Source of the DNA: Amycolatopsis keratiniphila subsp. keratiniphila
GTDB lineage: Bacteria; Actinomycetota; Actinomycetes; Mycobacteriales; Pseudonocardiaceae
NCBI RefSeq assembly: GCF_001620365.2
Contig: NZ_LQMT02000012.1
Coordinates: 48,795 to 112,794, forward strand
Length of the DNA stretch: 64,000 nt
Direction of reading: 5' to 3'
Of the stretch, positions 9,604 through 17,367 are shown piece by piece. Numbering within the stretch: the first letter of the stretch is position 1; each line of letters starts with the position of its first letter. The notes beneath the pieces are model-generated. The model did not search any database and was not told the origin of the DNA. It saw nothing but the letters and a program-made list of their open reading frames with translations. A program made the translations under genes and the position numbers.

Positions 9604-10956
9604 TCATGCCATGGGTTGGGGGAGGGGGTTGAGCCGGTGTTCCGGCCGCACGGGGTGGTTCATCGCGGCCGGCGCCGTGGCCAGCCTCGGCGTGCCGAGC
9701 ATGCGCACCGTGGTGCCGAAGGTGATCGGCATGGCTTGGGGCACCAGCACCTTCACCACGACCGTGCCCGTCGCGCGGGCCTCGACCGGGGTGATGTCGA
9801 CGGCGAGGACCTCCGCGCCGGCGTCGCGGAGCCGGGAGACCACCCACTCCAGCTGCCGGACCGGGTCGTCGGTGCCGGGGCCGGGGAGGTCGGCGAAGGA
9901 CCGGATCGGGCGCGGTCCCTCCAGCAAGAAGTCGAAGTTCTTCCTGGCGGCCGGTGCGCCGTTGACGAGCGCGCCGCCGCAGGCACCATCGAGGATCGGG
10001 TCCGCGCCGTCCGGCGGCGCGCCGGCACGCAACGCCGTCCTCAGCATGGCCAGCTCCCGGTGGATCTTGGCGGTGGCGGCCGCCGGATCCAGCCCCGCGG
10101 TGGTGGCGACCACCTGGGCGAGCAGCCGGTCGTCGTCCGCGAGTTGCAGGCCGAAGAACGCGGGAACGCCGAAGTCCGTGGTGGCGTCGAAGATCAAGGT
10201 CTCCAGTCCGGCCTCGTGGCTCCGCTCGGCATAAGGGCGCAGGGAAGGCGGGAGATCGCGGGCCGGGGCCGCGAGCCTGGGCAGACGGAGGCGGTGCAGC
10301 CAGGTCAGCATGAGGGCGTCACGTTCGATGACCTCGAGCAGGCCGCCGAGTACCGCGCGCGGGTAGTCGACGTGGGCCGCGCTGCCGCTGGAGTTTCCGA
10401 GGGTGAAGGATTCGGCGGGACCGCCGGGGGCCAGGCGCAGCCACACCATCCTGGCGGGTACGTATCGCGGTCGCTCCCTGGTGAGCGACCAGGCCCTGAC
10501 CCACTGGAGCCGTCCCCGGTCGTCCGGCCGGGTCAACGGGAAGCGCGGCGTGGCGAACTCGGCCGCCGAGGGCCGGGGCCACTCGCTCGGGGCCACGGCG
10601 TCCGGGCCGAGTTCGTCGGCGCTCGCCGTGATCAGGAGGTCTTCCCGGACGGCGAGCGCCGCATAACGCTCGAGCGACTCCGCGGCACTCAGGAGTTCGG
10701 CCCGCTCGGGATCGAGGTCGCCGCCCGCACCGTCGAAATTCCCGTCCGTGGCCACCGATCGGCGCCAGCCACTCAGCCGGGGGAAGACCTCGCCGAGCTC
10801 GCCGAGGAAGCTCACCCCGATCGGGATCCGCGGCTCTCCGAGCGTGCTCCCCGTCCTGCCGACCAGACCGTACGGCGAGACCAAGGCGCGCATGGCGGCC
10901 AGCGAATCCGGCCGCCTTGCCGTCGCGTCGGTGTGGTTTCCCGTCCGTGGGGTCAT
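9604..10956 (-). CDS. YcaO-domain cyclodehydratase
   Basis: A 450-aa YcaO enzyme, first gene of the operon. Visible are the ATP-binding region with ESLERYAAL, the segment NSSGSAAHVDYPRAVLGGLL followed by EVIERDALMLTW, and a C-terminal PLPQPMA tail like the proline-rich end of azoline-forming YcaO proteins. It would use ATP to turn Cys/Ser/Thr of a ribosomal peptide into thiazoline or oxazoline, with the adjacent partner protein. The 285-bp upstream gap to the regulator gene must hold the operon promoter. I found no short ORF there resembling a precursor peptide with a Cys/Ser/Thr-rich core. Confidence 0.92.
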   Translation of the reverse strand: MTPRTGNHTDATARRPDSLAAMRALVSPYGLVGRTGSTLGEPRIPIGVSFLGELGEVFPRLSGWRRSVATDGNFDGAGGDLDPERAELLSAAESLERYAALAVREDLLITASADELGPDAVAPSEWPRPSAAEFATPRFPLTRPDDRGRLQWVRAWSLTRERPRYVPARMVWLRLAPGGPAESFTLGNSSGSAAHVDYPRAVLGGLLEVIERDALMLTWLHRLRLPRLAAPARDLPPSLRPYAERSHEAGLETLIFDATTDFGVPAFFGLQLADDDRLLAQVVATTAGLDPAAATAKIHRELAMLRTALRAGAPPDGADPILDGACGGALVNGAPAARKNFDFLLEGPRPIRSFADLPGPGTDDPVRQLEWVVSRLRDAGAEVLAVDITPVEARATGTVVVKVLVPQAMPITFGTTVRMLGTPRLATAPAAMNHPVRPEHRLNPLPQPMA

Positions 10957-11138
10957 CGCCCGTCCTCCGGCTCCGTTCCGGCGTCACACCATGTCCGTCG
11001 ACTGTCGCCGGTACGTCTGTGAAAAGTCTGCAGACGATCAGTAAGCGCTTTCTCGACGGACGTGAAGACCATTCGTTTTTACTCGCTGTCACCGCTTTGG
11101 GCCGATTGAACATCGCGCCGCCGGGTTTCGTCATGAAG

Positions 11139-11180
11139 AAGTACCGGCAAAACCTGGAATTCGGGGTTTTGCCGGTACTT
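11139..11180 (-). terminator. Strong 16-bp hairpin after the XRE-NB-ARC regulator
   Basis: Perfect inverted repeat: 11139-11154 pairs with 11165-11180 around a 10-base loop containing GAATTC. It lies about 60 bp past the stop of the regulator gene. In the minus direction a pyrimidine-rich CTTCTTC follows, so a terminator that insulates the YcaO operon is the simplest reading. An operator role is also possible. Confidence 0.7.
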
Positions 11181-11241
11181 TTGCGGTGTCAATAATATGA
11201 ATGAGTATCGCGTTTGACCGGAAGTAAATGCCCGGACGGCC

Positions 11242-13665
11242 TCAGCCGGTGCCCGCGACCTGCTGCTCGGCTTCGCCGACACCGAGCAGTCCGGCGAGTT
11301 TACGCGCGGTCTCCCGGTTCGCGGGCGTCTCATAGCGGGTGCATTCGGTCAGTGCCTGGATGCGGTATTCTCTGGCGAGGCCGGGCTCGTCCCGCTGTTC
11401 GTAGATTTCCGAAAGCTGTTCCAGGATGCGGACCCGGTCGTCGGACCAGCGGTTGTCGGCCAGGAGCCGGAAAGCGGACAGCAGCTGATCCGTCGCTTCG
11501 GCGAGGCGGCGAGAATGAAGCAGGGCCTGGCCACGCCGGTGCTGCACGCGGGCGACACCGACCACCGCCCCATGCTTCCTGAACAACGCTTCGGCCTCGT
11601 CGAGAACCGGCAGGGCAGCGGACAGGTCACCGAGGGCGGCGAGGGTCTCGGCGTATCGCGTCAGCACCATGGACAGCAGTTCGTCGTTGCCAGGAGTGCT
11701 GGCCTGATCTCGATAGTGGGCGACACACCGGCGGTGCAGCGTCACGGCTTCGTCGAATTCGCCGGTCATGTGCAGCTGTTTGCCCAGCCACGACATCGAC
11801 AGATACTGCCCGGTCGGGTAGTCGGCCTGCTCGAACAAGGCGACGGCGCGCCGGTTGTGACGGACGGCGTCCGCGGGCAAGGTCAGGCGTGAGTCGATCG
11901 CCGAGCGGTAGTAGTAGGCCCATGCCTCCAGGACGAGATCCCCGACCTCGGTCGCGGCGGCGACCGCGCGATCGTGCACTTCCAGCGCTTCGTAAGGCTT
12001 ACCGCACAGGACGCTGAGAGCCCAGCACAGGAAGTTGGACTGTTCCGCTTCGGCCCGGCGGTCACCCAGCGCGCGCGCCGCCGTCGCCCCCGCGCCGAAC
12101 ACCTCGCACCAAAGCTCCCCGTCTCCGCGCAGGTCGGAGTACCAGTGCATGGCGGCCGCCAGGTCCAAGACCCGGCGATGTTCCCCCTGTGCGGCGGCGG
12201 TGCGCAGCGAGCAGCGCCAACTGGACCGTTCCGCTTCCAGCCAGCCGGTCGCGGACTGGCGGTCGTAGACGGGGTCCGGCCCGTCGACGGCGCCGACGCC
12301 CGTCCGGTCGTGGTCGAAGTACAGGGCGGCCTTGGTGGCGACATCGAGGAGCCAGTGCCTTGTCCGGACCAGGGCGTCCTGTGTCGCCTCGACGTTTTCT
12401 TCGCGTTCCAGGCGCTCTCGCGCGAAGACGCGCAACAGGTCGTGGCAGGTGTACCGCCCGCAGGTCCCGCTGGCGGTGAGCAGGCTGGCGTCCGCGAGTT
12501 TCTCCAGGCTGAGCTCGGCCGTTTCCTCCGGCTGTCCCGAGACGACCGCGGCCAGCTCGATCGAGACCTCGGAGCCGGGTACCAGGGCGAGGCGCCGGAA
12601 CATGCTCGCGGCATCGGGATCGAGGTGGTGGTAGGAGATTTCGAAGGCAGTGCGCACCTGTAGATCCCCGGCGGTGAGCACGGACAGCCGTCGCCTCTCG
12701 TCCTCCAGCCGGTCGGCGAGGTAGGAGATCGGCCACTGGGTGCGGCTGGCCAGCCGGTTGCCCGCGATGATGAGCGCGAGCGGGATGCCGCCGCACAGGG
12801 CGGCGACCCGTCTCGCTTCCTCCGGTTCGGCGGCGACGCGGTATTGCCCGGCGACCAGGCCCAGCAGTTCGACCGCGTCGTCCGGGGTGAGGCGGTCCAG
12901 GCCGATCCGGTGCCGGACGTCCAGCCCGGTCAGCGTGTTGCGGCTGCTGACCAGGACGAGCGTGCCGTTGCTGGTCGCCAGCAACGGCCGCACCTGTGCC
13001 TCGTCGGCGGCGTTGTCGAGCACCAGCAGCACTGTGCGGTCGCGGAGCAGCGAGCGGTAGAGAGACAGCCGGTTGTCGGGATCGTTGGGGACCACGCGCT
13101 CGTCCAGACCGAACGCGTGCAGCAGTTGCCGGACCGCCCGATCGGTGGTGAGCGGGACGCGGTCCGTGCCGCGAAGGTCCAGGTAGAGGCAGCCGTCGGC
13201 GAAGCTTTCCTTCAAGCGGTGCGCCGCCTTCACGACCAGCGCGGTCTTGCCGGAGCCAGGGAGCCCGTGAACGACCGCGAGTTGCAGGCGGCAGGACGCG
13301 ACGCTTTCGAGCGCGTACCGCTCCAAGGCCTCCAGGTCGGCGTCCCGGCCGGTCAGCTCGGTCAGCTCCGGTGGCAGCGCGCAGCTGCTCGTCAGCGGGC
13401 CGGCGAGGTCGGGGTTGTCCGTATCGGCCGATGTGCGCCGCCCGGCGCGACCGGCGTCCGCGAACTCCCGGTGTTCGTCGTGCGTCAGCCCGAGGCCTTC
13501 GGACAGGAGTTCCACGGTCCGGCGCTGCGGCGTGCGGACCCGGCCGCGTTCCATGTAGCTGATCGCCCGGACGCTGATCCCGGTCCGCTCGGCGAGTTCT
13601 TCCTGTGTCATCGACGAACGCAGCCGGTAGAGCCGCAGGAACTCACCGAACGCCCTCGTGCCCAC
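11242..13665 (-). CDS. XRE-type regulator with NB-ARC ATPase and TPR region (STAND family, AfsR-like without SARP domain)
   Basis: About 807 residues. An N-terminal helix-turn-helix (SMTQEELAERTGISVRAISY) is followed by an NB-ARC module with P-loop GLPGSGKTALV, a Walker-B-like VLLVLDNAADE, an SSRN sensor and GIPLALIIAGNRLA. A long TPR-type helical region follows to the C terminus. Such proteins are ATP-dependent switches that control antibiotic clusters in actinomycetes. It lies directly upstream of the azole-RiPP operon on the same strand, with a hairpin between, and probably regulates it. GTG 13665 was preferred because GGAGGAG is nine bases upstream; ATG 13689 in the same frame has a weaker site. 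Confidence 0.88.
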   Translation of the reverse strand: MGTRAFGEFLRLYRLRSSMTQEELAERTGISVRAISYMERGRVRTPQRRTVELLSEGLGLTHDEHREFADAGRAGRRTSADTDNPDLAGPLTSSCALPPELTELTGRDADLEALERYALESVASCRLQLAVVHGLPGSGKTALVVKAAHRLKESFADGCLYLDLRGTDRVPLTTDRAVRQLLHAFGLDERVVPNDPDNRLSLYRSLLRDRTVLLVLDNAADEAQVRPLLATSNGTLVLVSSRNTLTGLDVRHRIGLDRLTPDDAVELLGLVAGQYRVAAEPEEARRVAALCGGIPLALIIAGNRLASRTQWPISYLADRLEDERRRLSVLTAGDLQVRTAFEISYHHLDPDAASMFRRLALVPGSEVSIELAAVVSGQPEETAELSLEKLADASLLTASGTCGRYTCHDLLRVFARERLEREENVEATQDALVRTRHWLLDVATKAALYFDHDRTGVGAVDGPDPVYDRQSATGWLEAERSSWRCSLRTAAAQGEHRRVLDLAAAMHWYSDLRGDGELWCEVFGAGATAARALGDRRAEAEQSNFLCWALSVLCGKPYEALEVHDRAVAAATEVGDLVLEAWAYYYRSAIDSRLTLPADAVRHNRRAVALFEQADYPTGQYLSMSWLGKQLHMTGEFDEAVTLHRRCVAHYRDQASTPGNDELLSMVLTRYAETLAALGDLSAALPVLDEAEALFRKHGAVVGVARVQHRRGQALLHSRRLAEATDQLLSAFRLLADNRWSDDRVRILEQLSEIYEQRDEPGLAREYRIQALTECTRYETPANRETARKLAGLLGVGEAEQQVAGTG

Positions 13666-14231
13666 GCGACCACACTCCTCCACTGTCATGCCTCGAAGAG
13701 TGGCATCGACGCTATAAGGTCCACGTTCGCATGATCCCTTGGCAAGGGTTTCGTGATACCCGTAAGGGCGATCAATGGACCCTATCGGATGTAAATTCGG
13801 TTCTTCGGGCTTGCCGTCGGGTTACGTTACGTCACAATGGAGGTTGAATAAAATTCAGGTTTCACGATCTGGGATTCCGCGAGGATCGCCGCGGCTGACG
13901 TGCTTGTATCGTGTTCTTCGAATACGTCGAATCTTGGCCGCATGTCTTGATGATCGCACTTCGAGGTCGCGATCGCGGGGTCGCGGGCAAGGTTGGTGGT
14001 CTGCCCGGCCGGCTGCCCTCACCTTCCCGCTCAGTGAGAACTCCGGAATGGTATTCACGTATCGGAGCTGTCCGAAACCGTGCCCTTCGAAACGGCCGAA
14101 ATGCCGATGTCGAAATCGCGTATCACAGCGTCATCGGCCAGGTCGCGTGTAACGCTGTCCCGTCGTGCGGCCAAGTAAGGGTTGTGAGGTCCACAGTGGA
14201 GAGTGCGCATCGACCGAAGGAGCATCTCGTG
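13666..14231. other. Non-coding divergent region between the regulator and a small exported-protein ORF
   Basis: About 566 bases, with a relatively AT-rich stretch near 13790-13930 that suits a promoter. I see no credible gene on either strand and no clear RiPP precursor. No strong palindrome stands out. The regulator promoter must lie at its left end, and any promoter for the 14232 ORF at its right end. Confidence 0.6.
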
Positions 14232-14501
14232 ATGGCGGTGAAGTGGTACAGGACGGTCTCCGTGCTCGCGGTCATGGCCGGTTTTCTGTTCGTGGGTGGC
14301 GAGGCGGCGGCGGAGGACCCGATCGAGCCCGGGCACAGTTACGTCGAATCAGTGCGGCTTTCGAGCCCCCCGCCTCGTCAGAACGGCCAGTCCGCGCTCC
14401 GTCCCGCTTCGAGGAGCGGGATCATCGTGAAAGCCGCGTCCGTGAGGCCGCCGAAGGTGTGCCGGTTACCCCGCCCGGACGTCGAGTGGCCGCGCTCGTA
14501 G
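14232..14501 (+). CDS. Small putative exported protein overlapping the 3' end of rsr (possibly a remnant)
   Basis: An 89-aa frame with a good ribosome site (GAAGGAG, nine bases before ATG). It has a convincing signal peptide: MAVKWYRTV, a hydrophobic core VLAVMAGFLFVGG, and cleavage near EAAA/EDP. After that the sequence is Pro/Arg/Ser-rich and lies antisense to the last 124 bases of rsr, where codon usage is driven by rsr. The first 45 residues look real. The tail may be a read-through after a truncation. Function unknown. Confidence 0.35.
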   Translation: MAVKWYRTVSVLAVMAGFLFVGGEAAAEDPIEPGHSYVESVRLSSPPPRQNGQSALRPASRSGIIVKAASVRPPKVCRLPRPDVEWPRS

Positions 14502-15991
14502 CCCGCGAGGTTCCACGTGTACAGCGCCGTGTCCTTCGGCACGGCCTGGCCGACGTTGCCCGCCGAGTGCTGTTCGTCGGTCAGGATCACGACCCGGTCG
14601 TGGTAGCCGGGACGCAGGTGACGCTGGATCGCGCCGACGGTGTCGGTGCCCGCGCCGATGAAGTAGCCGCCGTTCTTCCACCGGTCGAGCCCGCGCAGCA
14701 GCGACTCACCGGCGGGCACGTCGAACGCCTTCGAGCCGGTGCCGCCGTAGTAGCCGTTCGAGAACGACACGATGTCCGCCGTCTCGCAGCGGGCGCCGAG
14801 CGCGATCCCGAAGATCGCGGCCGCGTCCCAGCGCATCAGCGTGCCGTCCTTGCTGAAACCCGCGTTCATCGAACCCGAGGTGTCGACCAGGATCAGTGTC
14901 CTCCCGGCGAGCCGCGGCACGTTCGCCAGCGACTGGGCGATCGCCTTTTCCAGCGCGTACGACCAGCGAAGCGACGGCGCCGCCCGGTACGCGGAGAGGA
15001 ACCTCATCGGGAACTGCCGCGACTTCGCGACCTGCTCCGGATCGGCCAATCGCGCCGCGACCCCCTCGGCGACCTCGTCGGACACACCGGCCTCGTCGAA
15101 GTTCCGGAGGTTCCGAAGCAGCGCCATGTAGCCCATGGAAGGGATCACGGCTTCCCAAGCGCGCGCGTCCATCGGACCCCGCAGCCAGCCGGCCAGGGAC
15201 TCCCACGTCATCCCCGCCTGCCGGAGGACGGACCGCGCGGTGTCGAGTTCGGGGCGGCTGAAGAGCGCGCGCCGCTTCTCCGTGTCCCACGCCATGAGCT
15301 CCGCGCGGGCGCCGAGGACTTCCAGTTCGGCGGGGATCTCGCGGCCGGGGTTGAACCGGACGTCGACGATGTGCTCGAACAGCGCGTCCTGCACCGGGTC
15401 CTTGGGATCCGGGTGGGCCAGACCGAGGACGTCCGCGAACCGGAAGGCGCGCGCGCCGGAGTCCCACTTGAGGAACGACTTCTCGGTGAAGAGCCGGACG
15501 GCCGCGTCGGCGATGCCACGCTTGAGCGGCTTCGGGATCCTCTTGCCGTACAGGGAGGTCCAGTACGCGAGCAGTTCGCCGGGTTCGTCGGCGCGCTGGA
15601 GCACCGAGCCGACGACGGCACGGTTGGCGATGGGGGCGACATACGACGGGTCACCGGCGAGCCGGGCGCGGACGTATTCGGCGGCGCCGACGATCGCGGC
15701 GGTCCGCATGTTCGCCTCCGTGCGGAGCCAGCGCAGGAACCGCGCGGTCCACTCGGGGTCGGCCAGCGCCGTCTCCCGGACGCGGTCCGCATACCGCGTG
15801 TCGCGCTGGTCGCCGGTCTCGTAGAAGGTGTTCTCGCCGACCATGTTGGTGACGGCGAGCAGGAACAGCTCGGACTTGGCGTCCCGCGCGTAGCCGTCTC
15901 CGCCTTGGTGGGTGACGCCGCCGGGGCGTCGCTCACCGACGATCGGTGAGCTCGTCGCCTGCCGTGTACCGGTGGTGTTGAACTTCGACAC
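14378..15991 (-). CDS. rsr: TROVE-domain protein, bacterial Ro60 homologue
   Basis: A 537-aa Ro60/Rsr protein. The N-terminal HEAT-like TROVE ring includes KSELFLLAVTNMVGENTFYE, RFLRWLRTEANMRTAAIV and MGYMALLRNLRNFDEAG. The C-terminal von Willebrand A domain has the MIDAS sequence LVDTSGSMNAG and a later ILTDEQ. Rsr proteins bind Y RNAs and the ends of misfolded or decaying RNAs, and can work with 3' exonucleases such as PNPase. Two Y RNA genes lie directly upstream on the same strand, which supports the call strongly. GTG 15991 was chosen because the longer frame would translate the Y RNA sequence. The 3' end is convergent with the small exported ORF. Confidence 0.93.
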   Translation of the reverse strand: MSKFNTTGTRQATSSPIVGERRPGGVTHQGGDGYARDAKSELFLLAVTNMVGENTFYETGDQRDTRYADRVRETALADPEWTARFLRWLRTEANMRTAAIVGAAEYVRARLAGDPSYVAPIANRAVVGSVLQRADEPGELLAYWTSLYGKRIPKPLKRGIADAAVRLFTEKSFLKWDSGARAFRFADVLGLAHPDPKDPVQDALFEHIVDVRFNPGREIPAELEVLGARAELMAWDTEKRRALFSRPELDTARSVLRQAGMTWESLAGWLRGPMDARAWEAVIPSMGYMALLRNLRNFDEAGVSDEVAEGVAARLADPEQVAKSRQFPMRFLSAYRAAPSLRWSYALEKAIAQSLANVPRLAGRTLILVDTSGSMNAGFSKDGTLMRWDAAAIFGIALGARCETADIVSFSNGYYGGTGSKAFDVPAGESLLRGLDRWKNGGYFIGAGTDTVGAIQRHLRPGYHDRVVILTDEQHSAGNVGQAVPKDTALYTWNLAGYERGHSTSGRGNRHTFGGLTDAAFTMIPLLEAGRSADWPF

Positions 15992-16035
15992 CCTCGACTC
16001 TCGTTTCGTTCGAGGGAAGCCGCGATTCCGGAGGT

Positions 16036-16166
16036 GGCCCGAGAAAAATTCGGTGACGGTGATGGTCCAATGCTCTACCGACTGAGCTACCGGCGGGTCG
16101 ACCGCCGGGCGGGGCTCGAACCCGCCACCCTTGGATAATGGAAGTAACCGTCGCCTGCGCACCGGG
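16036..16166 (-). ncRNA. yrlA: Y RNA with circularly permuted tRNA-like module (YrlA type)
   Basis: Read 5' to 3' on the minus strand, the outer stem pairs GGCGACGGT (16155-16147) with ACCGTCACC (16060-16052). Inside, 16135-16066 folds as a tRNA with its halves in reversed order. The anticodon-type stem is TCCAA/TTGGA. Then come a 5-nt variable loop, a 5-bp T stem with loop TTCGAGC, and a 7-bp acceptor stem CCGGCGG/CCGCCGG closed by loop TCGAC. These are followed by TA and a 4-bp D stem GCTC/GAGC with loop AGTCGGTA. All element sizes match a canonical tRNA. The arrangement, closed acceptor and open anticodon stem, is that of bacterial YrlA RNAs. It sits 60 nt before rsr and may be cut from the rsr leader. 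Transcript ends are estimates. Confidence 0.9.
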
Positions 16167-16184
16167 CACATCCGGAATCGTGGC

Positions 16185-16246
16185 TCCCGAGAAAAGTCGG
16201 TAACGGTGCCTGTGAAAGAGGAAGTAACCGTCACCCGCGCACCGGG
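16185..16246 (-). ncRNA. Second, minimal Y RNA lacking the tRNA-like module
   Basis: A second copy of the Y RNA frame just upstream of the first. On the minus strand GGTGACGGT (16235-16227) pairs with ACCGTTACC (16207-16199), nine pairs including one G-U. The flanks match those of the YrlA-type copy: CCCGGTGCGC precedes both stems and a CCGA...TCGG mini-hairpin with a T-run follows both. Between the arms there are only 19 bases instead of the tRNA mimic. It would keep the Ro-binding helix but not the tRNA-like domain. Whether it is expressed as a separate RNA is unknown; ends are estimates. Confidence 0.65.
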
Positions 16247-16308
16247 AGTGCTCGCTCAACCTAACAGAGCGCTCGTGTGCCCGTCTCCGGATTTACCGGC
16301 CCGCCGCC

Positions 16309-16587
16309 TCAGAAGCGGGGAAGCTCCAGCAGGTTGTTCTTCCAGATCCCGTCCGCGCGCGTGCGGAGGAATTTCGGGCCGAAGGTCGGCTTGATGATCT
16401 CCACGGCCACCCGGTGGATCCCCTCGTCGACGTAGGCCTTCCCGTCGTCGTCCTCGAGCCACGCCACGATCGCCGAAACGAAACTCTCGCCGGTCTCGCC
16501 GCTGCCGGGGTTGATCCAGCGCAGCTTCGTGATGCTTTCGTGGAACTTCCCGCCTTCTAGCCGTGCTGCGATGATCTTGATGGCCAT
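16309..16587 (-). CDS. DUF3892 domain protein
   Basis: A 92-aa protein that fills the DUF3892 domain. The pattern MAIKIIAARLEGG, then ITKLRWIN, then a Trp-rich tail (DGIWKNNLLELPRF), is typical of these small actinobacterial proteins of unknown function. Start ATG 16587 has AGAGG seven bases upstream. It is upstream of the Y RNA/rsr unit on the same strand, with about 60 bp to the first Y RNA, so it could be cotranscribed, but no functional link is established. Confidence 0.8.
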   Translation of the reverse strand: MAIKIIAARLEGGKFHESITKLRWINPGSGETGESFVSAIVAWLEDDDGKAYVDEGIHRVAVEIIKPTFGPKFLRTRADGIWKNNLLELPRF

Positions 16588-16804
16588 GGTGCTACCTCTT
16601 CGGCTGGGTGCCCTCGACGCGAGGGGTAAAGCGGTACTCGCCACCTGCCCGCACCCCGTTACGCCGTCCGGTCGCCGTGCCTCGAACGTTACGAGTTCGA
16701 GCGCGGGGTGTCGTTCTGAGTCAGATGACGCAGACCGCGCGCGTTCCGCCATGTCACCGTCCTCACGCCGCCGGGAACACCGGACGGCGGAAAGGGGAAC
16801 GGAC

Positions 16805-17353
16805 ATGTGCGCTGCCCACAAGACATCGGCCCTGGCGGGAGTCGCACTGGCGGCGGCGGTCTCGGCCGGCTGCACGCCGGCACCGGCGGCCCAGGAAGCG
16901 GCGCCTTCGCCGTCCGCGGCGGTGGCCTGGATGAACGGCTTCTGCGGCGCGGTCAAGGACTTCATCGACGGCAACAACAAGATGTCGTCGGCGAGTGGCG
17001 AGACCCTGGAGGCCGTCAAGAAGAGCACGAGCGACCAGCTCGGGCATTACGCGGCGATTCTGGCCAAGACGGTCGACGGCCTCGGCGCGCTGCCGGCCGC
17101 TCCGGTTCCGGCCGGAGACGCGGCGAAGCGGGAGTTCCTCGCGAAGTACACCTCGGCGCGCGACAAGACGGTGAAAGCGAAGGCGGGTCTGGACGCGGCG
17201 GGGACGAACGACACCGCGGCGCAGAGCCGTGCCGTGGAAGGACTCCTCGCCGCTCAGAAGGACACGCATGGCGCGCTCGACCCGGTCGCGGCCGTCCTGG
17301 GCGCACCGGAGCTGAAGACGGCGGCGGCGACCGCGGAACGCTGCCGCCCCTGA
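16805..17353 (+). CDS. Putative lipoprotein, function unknown
   Basis: A 182-aa protein with a short signal peptide and lipobox VSAGC at about residue 22, so probably anchored outside the membrane. The mature part is helical (AVKDFIDGNNKM, YTSARDKTVKAKAGL) with two further cysteines, one in NGFCGAV and one near the end, that may pair. I do not recognise a catalytic motif. A GGAAAGGGG site precedes the ATG. It is convergent with the sigma-factor gene, 14 bp between stops. Confidence 0.75.
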   Translation: MCAAHKTSALAGVALAAAVSAGCTPAPAAQEAAPSPSAAVAWMNGFCGAVKDFIDGNNKMSSASGETLEAVKKSTSDQLGHYAAILAKTVDGLGALPAAPVPAGDAAKREFLAKYTSARDKTVKAKAGLDAAGTNDTAAQSRAVEGLLAAQKDTHGALDPVAAVLGAPELKTAAATAERCRP

Positions 17354-17367
17354 CTCGGGCTGCCACC

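Noticed and set aside
10957..11138. RiPP precursor encoded before YcaO
   Set aside because: The only frame with starts (from 11134) continues far into YcaO in another frame and has no Cys/Ser/Thr-rich core with a stop.
16066..16135. Ordinary tRNA gene on the minus strand
   Set aside because: The 3' half precedes the 5' half and the acceptor stem is closed by a loop, so it cannot be charged; it is the tRNA-like part of a Y RNA.
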